DNA of 21,910 nucleotides from Baffinella frigidus. Its lineage: Eukaryota > Cryptophyceae > Cryptomonadales > Baffinellaceae. Under the pieces are notes generated by a model. That model was not told where the DNA came from and searched no databases. It saw only the letters and a program-made list of their open reading frames with translations. Both the position numbers and the translations under genes were made by a program. The DNA lies in the NCBI GenBank assembly GCA_026770585.1, contig MU646561.1, forward strand, positions 422,178 through 444,087. The letters run 5' to 3'. This document shows positions 13,656 to 21,148 of the stretch, piece by piece (the stretch's first letter is position 1; every line of letters starts with the position of its first letter).

Positions 13656-14020
13656 TTGAAGCACCTGTGCTGAATTGGGTGTAACAACTGGGCAAATATC
13701 CTCCGTTCTGGGACTTTCAAAATCGGTGCACCGACTGCTAATCTGTTCTTAGCTGTAGTATCTAGTCAATCGACTAATCTGCCGAACCCCTTGAAGTTTT
13801 TCAGGGTCATGATAACTCACTCGGCAACTCCCTTTGAAGGAGCAGGGTTGCCAGAGGAAGGAAAAGTACCCCAAATGAGTTAAGTCAACCATCTGCGAAC
13901 GAGAGGGGTTGTGCATGTTCTGGTGATCTGACGGCATGTGTCCTTCTGGTGGATTGGTCTTGAACCTTCTGACGCGTTCAGAACAGTTTTCAAAAGTGCT
14001 TGTGGGCCAGAGGTGCTTAC
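13656..14020. other. No gene recognised
   Basis: Mixed-composition DNA between the L copy and the next telomere-like array. A 62-codon frame on the minus strand (13,749-13,937) has no support. Confidence 0.35.
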
Positions 14021-14190
14021 GTTTAGGTTTTGAGGGTTTGGGGGTGAGGTTTTAGGGTGTAGGCATTAGGGTTTAGGGTTTAGGGTTGAGGGTTCAGGGT
14101 GTAGAGTTTAGGGTTTAGGGTTTAGGGTTTAGGGTTTAGGTTTGGGGGGGTCGGGTGGTGGGGTTTGGGATAAGGTTTAGGATTTAGGGA
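14021..14190 (+). repeat. Telomere-like array
   Basis: Degenerate TTTAGGG with TTGAGGG, TTCAGGG and G-rich variants; interrupted on the right by an A copy. Confidence 0.85.
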
Positions 14191-14191
14191 T

Positions 14192-14312
14192 TACAGGGGC
14201 ACCTCGCTCATGAGAAAATGCACCCCCCCTAGGACCACCATAAGGCCCCAAGCATAGGCCTACTCTAGTGTCCTAGGGGGAGGCGGATTCTTATGAGCGA
14301 GGTATAATGTAG
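14192..14312. mobile_element. Family A MITE, diverged right end
   Basis: The left end TACAGGGGCACCTCGCTCAT is near intact. The right end reads CTTATGAGCGAGGTATAATG, having lost CCCCTG. Total length is still about 121 bp. Confidence 0.78.
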
Positions 14313-14356
14313 TCAGGCTGCCAGAGGATCAAGGTAATGTACATGTACTCCCGCTA

Positions 14357-14564
14357 TGAGCCTCGGTCCTCGGTCGGACAGGTGATGAGCCTCGGTGGTT
14401 GACTGATAATGAAGGTGTCTTCTATAAAGATCTCGCTCGTGGTCAGGAAGCATGGCTTTTCTGCAGAACCAGATCCGGTGTCCGCCTATGTTGGGAGCTC
14501 GAAGAACCTAAAGGACTCAAAGTTCGGGCCTTGGCCTCTACGGCCTCTTTCCTCCCAAGCGGGG
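14357..14564 (+). repeat. Dispersed repeat, family H, split by a D unit
   Basis: The H sequence (GAGCCTCGGT, GGTTGACTGATAATGAAGG, TCTCGCTCGTG) stops at about 14,441 and resumes at about 14,523 with TTCGGGCCTTGGCCTCTACG. In the copy at 2,810 these blocks are joined by only a few bases. The insertion is the D unit below. Confidence 0.8.
14442..14523 (+). mobile_element. Family D unit inserted in family H
   Basis: About 82 bp: GGAAGCATGGCTTTTCTGCA, the hallmark, then GAAGAACCTAAAGGACTCAA. The flanking H sequence defines both ends, showing that a single D unit of about 80 bp moves on its own. A short target duplication (GT or similar) is possible but unclear. Confidence 0.8.
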
Positions 14565-14690
14565 AGTCACCCGCTGACAGAGACCTGGTTGGGGTTTCAG
14601 GGGAGAAAGTGGGCGTTTTAGGGAAGTACAGGGGCAGGGGGCTACAGGTGAGGAGGCGACCTTCCCTCCATAAATGGAAGAACCTGCCCC

Positions 14691-14773
14691 CTTTAGGTCC
14701 TTTAGGTCCTTTAGGTTCTTCGAGCTCCCAACATAGGCGGACACCGGAACTGGTTCTGCAGAAAAGCCATGCT
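14691..14773 (-). mobile_element. Family D unit with a three-unit tail
   Basis: The minus-strand unit has three CCTAAAGGA-type repeats (CTTTAGGTCCTTTAGGTCCT then TTAGGTTCTTC), then the hallmark and CTGCAGAAAAGCCATGCT. With the unit at 14,442 it forms a 330-bp inverted pair. Confidence 0.82.
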
Positions 14774-14817
14774 CCCGTAGGTCCAGGACCTGCGAGGGCT
14801 CTCCTTCCCACCAACCA

Positions 14818-14948
14818 TCACGGCTTGGGCAAATCGACGGTTTTCGCTTTGGGATTTCAAGGGGATTGAAGTCGGAATCCGACTTCAACGGCTCCAATTC
14901 CCCCTTGAAATCGGGAAATTGAAAATCGTCGATTTGCCCAAGCCGTGA
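14818..14948. mobile_element. Foldback element, family J
   Basis: The outer arms are TCACGGCTTGGGCAAATCGA and its complement; the inner arms are GATTTCAAGGGG with TTGAAGTCGGA and TCCGACTTCAA with CCCCTTGAAATC. Loop near zero. It begins with CCAACCATCAC, which also starts related elements at 20,140 and 20,757. Confidence 0.82.
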
Positions 14949-15132
14949 GTTTGGTGGTCCGTAGGAGGACTATATAGGTCACCTCCAGATTGTTGAAACG
15001 ATGAACTCCAGGGGAGGTCTCAAGTACCACCGCCGCCCGAAACCCCACATCAGGTGAGGCCACCCTCGACAATCATGAACCAAGGATAAAGAGGGTGCTT
15101 TTAAGCCACACATGCACACATGCAGACGATTC

Positions 15133-15205
15133 AGCAGGTCCTTTCTACGGAAGGGCGTGTCGTTGGCATATGTTGGGAGCATTTAAAACCTCAAGGACCT
15201 AAAGA
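15133..15205 (+). mobile_element. Family D-prime unit
   Basis: Same blocks as at 4,337: GGTCCTTTCTACGGAAGGGC, GTGTCGTTGGCATATGTTGG, ATTTAAAACC and CAAGGACCTAAAG. Confidence 0.75.
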
Positions 15206-15356
15206 AGGTCCACAGGATCTTTTGGCATGCCCCACCAGGCGCCTCTCCAGAATGTCAAACCTGTGAGAGGTGGAGGCATGCGTCATGCGAAGGTCAAATG
15301 TGGTACAACCGCCGGGGAAGAAACCACTGGGTACAACCACATACAGCCTGATGGAG
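15206..15356. other. No gene recognised
   Basis: An open frame (15,227-15,499) crosses this stretch but continues into hairpin DNA and has no motif. Confidence 0.35.
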
Positions 15357-15438
15357 GAGTCGGCTCCCCGAAGGAGCTGGCTCGGGAGCCGACTCGAGTT
15401 GGATTGGTTAACCGGTCTGAAGATCGGTTAACCGATCC
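15357..15438. repeat. Two adjacent hairpins
   Basis: GAGTCGGCTCCC (15,357) pairs with GGGAGCCGACTC (ends 15,395). GGATTGGTTAACCG (15,401) pairs with CGGTTAACCGATCC (ends 15,438). Confidence 0.8.
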
Positions 15439-15463
15439 GATTCCTCCCTTTTCAGGAACCCAG

Positions 15464-15713
15464 GGGAATGATAGGTCTACACAATCGTGGACGTGTTGAT
15501 TGAGCGATTTCGGTAAATGTTGGCCACTTTTCGGGTTGCTGGTTTGACAGTTTGCTGACTTCATTTGTTCCAGAATTCTCGAAACGGTGCGTTTTGAAAG
15601 GGCGTAAAACATTTTTGATTCAAATGATCTCAGCAAACCGTCAAACCAGCAACCCGAAAAGCGGCTAACATTTCCCGGAATCGCTCTACAACTCCGCCTG
15701 GAATGATAGGTCT
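15464..15713. mobile_element. Foldback element with 14-bp flanking direct repeats
   Basis: Arms of about 66 bp (15,501-15,566 and 15,622-15,687), including CACTTTTCGGGTTGCTGGTT then TGACAGTTTGCTGA on the left. GGAATGATAGGTCT occurs at both 15,464 and 15,700, outside the arms. The direct repeats are not flush with the arms (23 and 12 bp away), so they may be either a long target duplication or the ends of a larger unit. Confidence 0.75.
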
Positions 15714-15837
15714 GTATCGACGAGGCCAGATCAGTAGTTCTTTCAAAATTCGTGGACCTATCAGAACTTTCCTTCTTCTTCGTCGTTTACTTTATCTGCG
15801 CCAATCTTCGGGGAGCGTCCCTCGGAGATAGACTGAG

Positions 15838-15925
15838 CGGGGTATGACATGAACCGATCATAGTCTGGTAACGGCAAGGGTTAGGCAGGCGAGATCCTCT
15901 TACATAAATTCAGTAATCAGTAACC
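15838..15925 (-). repeat. Dispersed repeat, inverted partner at 9,880-9,975
   Basis: See the partner; the minus strand reads TTACTGATTACTGAATTTAT ... CCAGACTATGATCGGTTCAT. Confidence 0.65.
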
Positions 15926-16109
15926 ATGGGACCATCTTAAGGGCGGTGCGTTTCCTTAAATTCGAGTTCCAACACCTCTGCTTAATTGTAAATGTGAGGG
16001 GGTTTCAGAGACACCTTAGTCATAGACCATACCTACTTGCCTGCGGGCTTACCACTGTGGCAATCAACTGATTCGATCCGGTTTTCGAGCAGAATACCAT
16101 CCACACAGC

Positions 16110-16260
16110 GGGCTACGAAGGAATTTTCGGCCCATTTCGGGCCGAGTTTCCGTCACCTTATCCGTTGAAACCCCCCATGTCCCCACGGGTTGCCTACCGT
16201 AGGGTCCCAGGTCTTATCACTTAGGGGTTATTCAAAATCCCTTTGAAGTCCGCTGTGAGG
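16110..16260 (+). repeat. Dispersed repeat, family L (copy 2)
   Basis: Partner of 13,503-13,655. Contains a CCTACCGTAGGGTCCCAGG palindrome in the middle. Confidence 0.75.
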
Positions 16261-16287
16261 TACGAGTTATTCTGTATGCAAACTACA

Positions 16288-16471
16288 TACATGGATACCT
16301 AGTTTATAAGCAACCGCTTTTCAAGAACACACACCGAATCTGACCCCTGCGTTTTCTTAATCTTAATAAAAAGGCACCGACCTGGATTCTCTCTCCGTTT
16401 CCTTATTTTAAGAAAACGCCGACCGACCGACTCTCGAGCAAGAGTGTTCTCGTAGACGAGGTAACCCTGTA
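16288..16471. mobile_element. Diverged family A-like element
   Basis: Left TACATGGATACCTAGTTTAT and right GTAGACGAGGTAACCCTGTA resemble the A ends at many positions. The interior (about 140 bp) is unrelated to the A core and holds two AAGAACAC/GTTTTCTTA words. Confidence 0.45.
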
Positions 16472-16517
16472 CACACATGTAGTTCCGGTACGAAGCTTCG
16501 CACGAGCTCGTAGGCCG

Positions 16518-16595
16518 TTAGGTCCTTCAGGTTTTAATTCCTCCTAACATGGCCCAACGACACGCCCTTCCGTGGAAAGGATCTACGGAGAAAGC
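16518..16595 (-). mobile_element. Family D-prime unit
   Basis: GGTCCTTCAGGTTTTAATTC, CTCCTAACATGG, CCAACGACACGCCCTTCCGT, GGAAAGGA and CTACGGAGAAAGC. The 63-codon frame at 16,549 starts inside it and is not a gene. Confidence 0.7.
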
Positions 16596-16772
16596 ATTTT
16601 TGCTTTCGGATCGCGTTGAGCCGGTTCTCAACGTGATTGTCTTTGGGCCAACAGTTGTGGGCACCAGGACTCAAGGACTGGAAATGGCACCGTCGCAGAA
16701 AAGTTTTCAGTTCACTAAGTGGTCAAAGCCGATAAGGTGAATTCAAAAATTAGTACGAATCGTGTCCACCTT

Positions 16773-16985
16773 CCACTCGAGGCTAGAAATGGCACCATTT
16801 TAAATGTGGGGTTGTTAAATTTAGTACCAGTCACGGGCAGGTTTGGTCACGTTGCTGGGGGAATTCCCCCAGCAACGTGACCAAACGCCCCTATTTGTGT
16901 GAAAATTACTACACATCTCTTTTTTCCCCTTCACTTGTAAAAGAACCCCAGTTGGAAAAATGGTCACATTTCTAGCCTCGAGTGG
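16773..16985. mobile_element. Foldback element with a 46-bp perfect palindrome at its centre
   Basis: The outer arms are CCACTCGAGGCTAGAAATGG and its complement (16,966-16,985). The centre (16,841-16,886) is perfectly palindromic with no loop: GTTTGGTCACGTTGCTGGGG then GAA and the exact complement, with an EcoRI-type GAATTC at the symmetry axis. Confidence 0.85.
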
Positions 16986-17211
16986 TTGTGGGCGCTAGAC
17001 TTCACATTTGGAGATCTAGCCAGAAATTACCCGATCCGTTTGCCCCTTCGCTATCCGAGCAAGGGTGAATAGGGTAATGGACTGAAAACCAGGTACTTAG
17101 TCCTACGGTATTGCCTACCGTAGGCCGTAGGGGCCTAGGGGGGGTCCTGGGTCCTAGGGGCCCTACGGCCTACCGTATCACCGAGATCTCCGCCATTTCG
17201 CCGCCCGTCAT

Positions 17212-17277
17212 TTTAGGTCCTTTAGGTTCTTCGAGCTCCCAACATAGGCGGACACCGGAACTTATCCTGCATGATTC
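17212..17277 (-). mobile_element. Family D unit, head truncated
   Basis: TTTTAGGTCCTTTAGGTTCT then the hallmark and GGAACTTATCCTGCA, where D sequence stops. Confidence 0.78.
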
Positions 17278-17358
17278 TGCGGTGGGGGATAGGAGAGGGC
17301 GGCACTTTAGGTTCTTTAGGTTCGGATAAATCGCCGAGGCGCGGAGCTCCGCGGCACG

Positions 17359-17517
17359 TTGTCCGTCGACCGGTAGGAGGTGGAGTTAGAATCCACCCGG
17401 AAAATGCTCGTATGAGCGGCCGACACGGGTTACAGTAAGTGGCACAATGCGTAGCATGTGCGGGGCTGACGCTGGTTGTTTGGCAATAAATTATCAATCT
17501 CTCTTGTCCGTCGACCG
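17359..17517. repeat. 14-bp direct repeat flanking about 131 bp, with the 1,678 partner inside
   Basis: TTGTCCGTCGACCG at 17,359 and 17,504. The inner part includes the complement of the 1,678-1,730 repeat (TTTGGCAATAAATTATCAAT). Confidence 0.65.
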
Positions 17518-17811
17518 CCCTGAAACTGTCAATCCGGGGTTTCCTCTCGCTCCTTTTTCCAGGTCCTGGAGGTTCTCGGTGCGCTGAGCAGGATGCGCGC
17601 ATCACCTTCCCCGCCCGGCACCGCCACGGCGGTGAAAAGCGACCAAAACAATGCATTGGTGGCCCTCCAAAATCTGAGTCTCTAATTCTGTCGAGTCTCT
17701 AATTAAGACAACCCCGCGTAGGCGTAACTATCACCCGGTTTTCAGTCCGTTATCTTAGCAATTGGAGCAATTGGAGGTTTATTCAAGTGTGTAACAGTTA
17801 CACGACATCAC

Positions 17812-17890
17812 CTTTAGGTCATTTAGGTTTTAATTTCGCCCAACATATGCCAACGACACGCCCTTCCGTAGAAAGGACTGCAGAGAAAGC
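17812..17890 (-). mobile_element. Family D-prime unit
   Basis: CTTTAGGTCATTTAGGTTTT, CCCAACATATGCCAACGACA, CGCCCTTCCGTAGAAAGG and CTGCAGAGAAAGC. The best-preserved D-prime copy. Confidence 0.8.
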
Positions 17891-17933
17891 CTTCCGATGA
17901 GGCGATGGGTACCGCACCGGGGCTGGTCTTTGA

Positions 17934-18236
17934 GCTTTGGTGCTTTGGTGTTTTGTATTACACTCACATCGAAGGCCACGCCCACCTCACTCTTGAGGAG
18001 GTGGGAACAATCTACGGATGAGCTCCCCGACCCGACCCAAGTGTTTGCCTTAAGTCAACACACCAGACTTACATGTAAGTCAACCGACCTGGTGCTTAAA
18101 AAGGGGGAAAAGGGGGCTCGGCTGGACTCGAATGGGTCGGGTCGGGGAGCTCACCCGTAGATTACTCCCATCTCCTCAAGAGTGAGGTGGGCTGTGGCCT
18201 TCGATGTGAGCGTAAATAAAAGCACCAAAGCACCTA
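17934..18236. mobile_element. Foldback element, arms about 100 bp
   Basis: The left arm (about 17,934-18,042) includes CTTTGGTGCTTTGG, CACATCGAAGGCCAC, CACCTCACTCTTGAGGAGGT and GAGCTCCCCGACCCGACCC. The right arm (18,138-18,236) is its complement. The spacer of about 95 bp is unrelated to either arm. The 87-codon frame at 17,897 is a translation of it. Confidence 0.85.
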
Positions 18237-18319
18237 AGCACCCGACCCAATGGGATCCGACCAAGTCTCCTTCCCCCCCCCCCCCAAGCACCAAAAGACC
18301 AGGCAATAAGCTTCCCCCT

Positions 18320-18525
18320 TTTAGGTCCATGATGTTCTTGGAGCTCCCAACATAGGCGGACACCGGAACGTGTTCTGCAGAAAAGCCATGCTTCCTCTCG
18401 GATCACATCAGGCCCTCCGGTTCAGCGGATTTAGGTCCTTTGGGTTCTTCGAGCTCCCAACATAGGCGGACACCGGAACTTGTCCTGTGGAAAGGCCATG
18501 CTTCCTTTCGGATCACATCAAGCCC
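18320..18525 (-). mobile_element. Two family D units in direct tandem
   Basis: 18,320-18,415 and 18,430-18,525, the same orientation and about 15 bp apart. Both carry the full set of blocks from tail to GGATCACATCARGCC. To the right, CGCGGCAGAAACCGGCTA is repeated twice (18,546-18,580), the same block found beside the D units at 1,460 and 20,546. Confidence 0.82.
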
Positions 18526-18651
18526 CCCTCCCCTGTACAGTGGATCGCGGCAGAAACCGGCTATTGCGGCAGAAACCGGCTACCCCCTGTTTGCTTTTTT
18601 TCTTTGTGCTTTGAAAAGTGAAAGTGGTCAAACCCCGAGGGGTTGTCGACT

Positions 18652-18676
18652 ATTTGACTACTGGCAGTAGTCAAAT
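18652..18676. repeat. Perfect hairpin, 12-bp stem, one-base gap
   Basis: ATTTGACTACTG, G, CAGTAGTCAAAT. It lies just upstream of the repeated gene-start block. Confidence 0.85.
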
Positions 18677-18699
18677 CCCAAACTGGGAAAATTTCAAAG

Positions 18700-18885
18700 T
18701 GGTCGAAATTGCGTTGTAGAAGGGTCGTAGAAGGGTCTAGAGACGACTGCGTTTGACCCGCGTGACCTGGGTCCCTCCTCGTGACCGCCCGCGTGACCTT
18801 GGAATAAACTTTCTCTGCAAATGGCTCCAACTCTGGCACTTTGGCCAGTACGAATTGGACGTGACACACAAAACCTATCGATTAT
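18700..18885 (+). pseudogene. Second copy of the MAPT...Y(D/E)LDVT gene start, frame broken
   Basis: The plus-strand order matches 8,200-7,995 on the minus strand: TAGAAGGGTCTAGAGACGAC, CCGCGTGACC, CGCGTGACCTTGGAA, TTCTCTGCAAATGGCTCCAA (ATG at 18,821), then a block coding YELDVTHKTY. Here the MAPT codons and the YELDVT codons are in different frames, because 28 bp separate ATG and TAC versus 39 bp in the other copy. Either this copy is broken or one region is spliced. Similarity is lost after about 18,885. Confidence 0.55.
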
Positions 18886-19256
18886 TTTGCACGGTGTTTT
18901 CGTGTTTGCACCGGACCAAGCCAACAAGCTGCAAGTCACGGAGTTTGCCTCATCAGTTTGGTGGCAGACACTCATGATCAGCTGACCGTCATCCACCGGC
19001 AAGCGTCCTCGTGACCTCGTGACAGGTCAAAAGTTTTTACTACACAAGTCACGTGCATGACGGACCGTGATGAAGAAGAGCTTTAGAACTTTAAAACCAA
19101 CTAATTTTATGAGGCTCGTACCATTGATACTATTTGATAGGACGTCCTACGGCCACATTTGGCGGGATTTTCAAGTTTTAGAATTTTAGGTTTTGGCAAA
19201 ACGCCAAACGTGACCGGAATTGGAGCCCTTGTTCATGATTGCATCCCGGCCCATGC
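18886..19256. other. No gene recognised
   Basis: Mixed sequence with a TTTACTACACAAGTCACGTG motif near 19,037 resembling those at 6,254 and 6,287. Short frames only. Confidence 0.4.
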
Positions 19257-19288
19257 ATTTTACTACACGATCCTCGTGACGGACACAA
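19257..19288 (+). repeat. Dispersed repeat, partner of 7,590-7,622
   Basis: TTTTACTACACGATCCTCGT then GACGGACACA. Confidence 0.65.
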
Positions 19289-19455
19289 AGATTTGACGGG
19301 CAATGGACAGCTCGGGACCGTTTACTACACAGTTTGGAGCGAGGGGGAAGCTTTTGAAATGTCAGCGGATGTCGGTCATGGAGACAATTGGACACACTGT
19401 CAAGGCTCTCTTCGCATTTTACAATGATCCACACACTCATCCCGAACTTTCTGCT

Positions 19456-19534
19456 GACCTGGTCATAATCCCTGGTCATAATTCCAGGGACCGGATGTAC
19501 ATAATACTCGCAGGGACCTGATGTATATAATAAT
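19456..19534 (+). promoter_or_regulatory. Candidate promoter of the MPWRDLIFPTDG gene
   Basis: TATATAATAA at 19,524-19,533 is a TATA-like motif about 165 bp before the ATG. The region is built from short direct repeats: CTGGTCATAAT twice (19,458 and about 19,474), and CAGGGACCKGATGTAYATAATA twice at 25-bp spacing (19,486 and 19,511). The second repeat holds the TATA-like word and the first a weaker TACATAATA. The role is inferred from position and motif only. Confidence 0.45.
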
Positions 19535-19695
19535 TCCTAGAAGCATCCCACGATCCCACAACCACAATCCTCAGCACGCGCCACGCGCCTTCCTCCTTCT
19601 CCTCGCCAGCAGACCAGCCTGCCGCCACCCTCGCCGCAAGCGTTGCTTCGCAGGACAAGAGCTTCAAGCTCACCACCACTCAAGAGCGAGCAAGG

Positions 19696-20001
19696 ATGCC
19701 TTGGAGGGATCTGATCTTCCCCACCGACGGGAGCACCTACACCTTCGCGCCGCAGCCCCGGGTCTCCTCTGCGGCATCGCCCGTCGAGGACGAGGCCCTC
19801 GTCAACACGCCTGCATCCCGGACGAGCGTCGCCGATTCGATCCCGCACATCCGCCCTCAAGATTCCCGCTCCGTCGACAAGCGCTTCACTTCCCTCTCTT
19901 CACCCCCCCTCGCTCAGAAAAAAATCCGCTCGTGCCCAAGCTCCCCTGTCGCACGATCTACGGTCCGAACTACGGTGCGCTCATCACGCCGCGACGATTA
20001 G
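19696..20001 (+). CDS. Conserved small protein of unknown function (MPWRDLIFPTDG)
   Basis: 101 residues. The ATG is the one shared with the broken copy at 4,288, and identity between the copies begins about 30 bp upstream, so this start is supported. Conserved residues include 1-15 (MPWRDLIFPTDGSTY), AASPxEDEALV and TSVADSIP. The conservation follows this frame, although an overlapping frame (19,521-20,045) is longer; the upstream part of that frame looks like GC- and C-rich leader. The C-terminal half is rich in Ser, Arg and Lys (SVDKR, KKIRS, RSTVRTTVRSSRRDD) and is not present in the broken copy. No domain, signal peptide or membrane segment recognised. It may be spliced to further exons; I cannot tell. 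Confidence 0.6.
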   Translation: MPWRDLIFPTDGSTYTFAPQPRVSSAASPVEDEALVNTPASRTSVADSIPHIRPQDSRSVDKRFTSLSSPPLAQKKIRSCPSSPVARSTVRTTVRSSRRDD

Positions 20002-20045
20002 CTTTCGGTCCACGCTCGTGCGTGGAGTGCTGCTCGATCAGATAA

Positions 20046-20139
20046 TGAATTAAAAACAAAAATATAATCGATGCTCTCGCCCAGCAAGCGTCTTTGTTGA
20101 CGTGCCGCGAGAGATGGTGAAAGCGTGTCACGCACTCTT
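20046..20139. other. No gene recognised
   Basis: A short AT-rich stretch (AATTAAAAACAAAAATATAA) after the gene that could serve as a polyadenylation region; no defined signal. Confidence 0.3.
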
Positions 20140-20280
20140 CCACCAACCCTCATGGGAAGACCAAATCGCCGATTTTAAAACCTTGGATTTGCCTTGACAG
20201 GCCCCCCGAAAAGGGGGGTCTGCCCAGGTCAACTGAAGGGTTGAAACTCGACGATTTGGTCCGTCAGTGATGGTCGGTGG
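20140..20280. mobile_element. Foldback element, family J
   Basis: Starts CCACCAACCCTCATGG and ends with a near-complement (GTGATGGTCGGTGG). Inner arms are CCAAATCGCCGA and CGACGATTTGG. An internal hairpin CCCCCC, GAAAA, GGGGGG lies at 20,202-20,218. Confidence 0.78.
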
Positions 20281-20319
20281 TTGCCAGGGCCGAACCACCG
20301 TATCGGTTGAGACCCCTCG

Positions 20320-20472
20320 CCACCCTGGAGGAAACTCCCCAGCAAATTGGACCTTTTCTTGGGTAGATTTTCAAGATTCGCAGTACATCCCCTTGAAAAT
20401 CTACCCAAGGAAAGGTCCAATTTGCTGAACCAAGAAAAGGTCCAACTTGCTGAGGAGTTCCATCCAAGGTGG
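20320..20472. mobile_element. Foldback element with one duplicated arm segment
   Basis: The left arm (20,320-20,376) includes CCCCAGCAAATTGGACCTTT then TCTTGGGTAGATTTTCAAG. The right arm holds the complement and a second, 25-bp copy of its part (CCAAGRAAAGGTCCAAYTTG then CTGA). One arm is therefore longer than the other. Confidence 0.82.
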
Positions 20473-20545
20473 TGTAGACTACATGCAAATGTACAAAAAA
20501 CCCTGATCTGCAAATATTCTGCTGTCTGCCCTATCGCTGGATTCG

Positions 20546-20676
20546 CGCGGCTTTTGCCGCAATCCTTCTGCACCCGGGGGCCTGATGTGATCCGAAAGGA
20601 AGCATGGCCTTTCTGCAGGATAAGTTCCGGTGTCCGCCTATGTTGGGAGCTCGAAGAACCTAAAGGATCTAAAGGG
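20546..20676 (+). mobile_element. Family D unit with head extension
   Basis: Starts with CGCGGCTTTTGCCGCAATCC, then CCTGATGTGATCCGAAAGGA, GCATGG, the hallmark and CCTAAAGGATCTAAAGGG. With the pairs at 1,354 and 18,320 this suggests the full D unit is about 130 bp. Confidence 0.8.
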
Positions 20677-20756
20677 CATGCGTAGAAATACACTTGAGAT
20701 ATCCCCTTGCTTTTGGAGGACCCAATCGTGGCGGTTGAAGGTAGAGAGACCGTGTG

Positions 20757-20800
20757 ACCACCAACCCTCACAGAAAGCCCAAATCACTTCTGTCCTGCTG
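20757..20800 (+). mobile_element. Family J end, solitary
   Basis: CCACCAACCCTCACAGAAAG then CCCAAATC. No partner end is seen downstream. Confidence 0.5.
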
Positions 20801-20884
20801 TTTTTCTGGTGCAAGGACGCCGGAATCCGGCGTTCTTGTACTGGTACAAGGGAAAACCCGATTTACTGGTACAGGGATATGTGC

Positions 20885-20989
20885 TATCCCTTAAGTGGCC
20901 AGACCCCCAAATTTGCGGGCCAAGAGGTCCTAGGCAGGTCCTATGGACCTATGGTAGGGCGTATGCGCCTACTGGCCACTTAAGGGTTA
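20885..20989 (+). mobile_element. Family B MITE
   Basis: 105 bp, left TATCCCTTAAGTGGCCAG, right CTGGCCACTTAAGGGTTA. The core is CCAAGAGGTCCTAGGCAGGT then CCTATGGACC. Confidence 0.87.
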
Positions 20990-21131
20990 ATTAAGAGCAC
21001 GATTTCTCCGACATCGGTCAGTGTCTGTTTTCTTAAATTGGTATCAGAGGGTGGACTAAACGCAAGATTTAGTCATCCCTCTGGTACTAAATCAAGAAAA
21101 CGGGGGGCCAAAATCCGGTATGTGCTCTTAA
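20990..21131. mobile_element. Foldback element next to the B copy
   Basis: The outer ends TTAAGAGCAC and GTGCTCTTAA are complementary. The inner arms are TTTTCTTAAATTGGTATCAG then AGGG, and CCCTCTGGTACTAAATCAAG then AAAA (21,027-21,101). The loop is short. Confidence 0.72.
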
Positions 21132-21148
21132 GTTCTGTTTTTTTATAG

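Larger units (their letters stand above)
17075..17752. mobile_element. Family C element, enlarged or invaded
   Basis: The left end TAATGGACTGAAAACC and right end GGTTTTCAGTCCGTTA are complementary and match the ends of the C element at 2,953. The left part carries the C core (GTATTGCCTACCGTAGGCCG). From about 17,180 other material follows, including a D unit and the repeat at 17,456. Confidence 0.55.

Noticed and set aside
14399-14869. 156-codon frame, plus strand
   Set aside because: Made of H repeat, two D units and the start of a foldback; antisense frames over the same span are equally open.
17380-17402. Possible tRNA T-arm (GTTAGAATCCAC)
   Set aside because: No D-arm, anticodon arm or acceptor pairing could be placed around it.
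17222-17656. 144-codon minus-strand frame
   Set aside because: Begins in unplaced repeat DNA and ends in a D unit; no GC3 bias or motif to support it.
19521-20045. 174-codon frame overlapping the MPWRDLIFPTDG gene
   Set aside because: Longer, but conservation with the broken copy at 4.2 kb follows the shorter frame. Its CIPDERRRFDPA match to the broken copy arises because that copy was frame-shifted by the 16-bp insertion.
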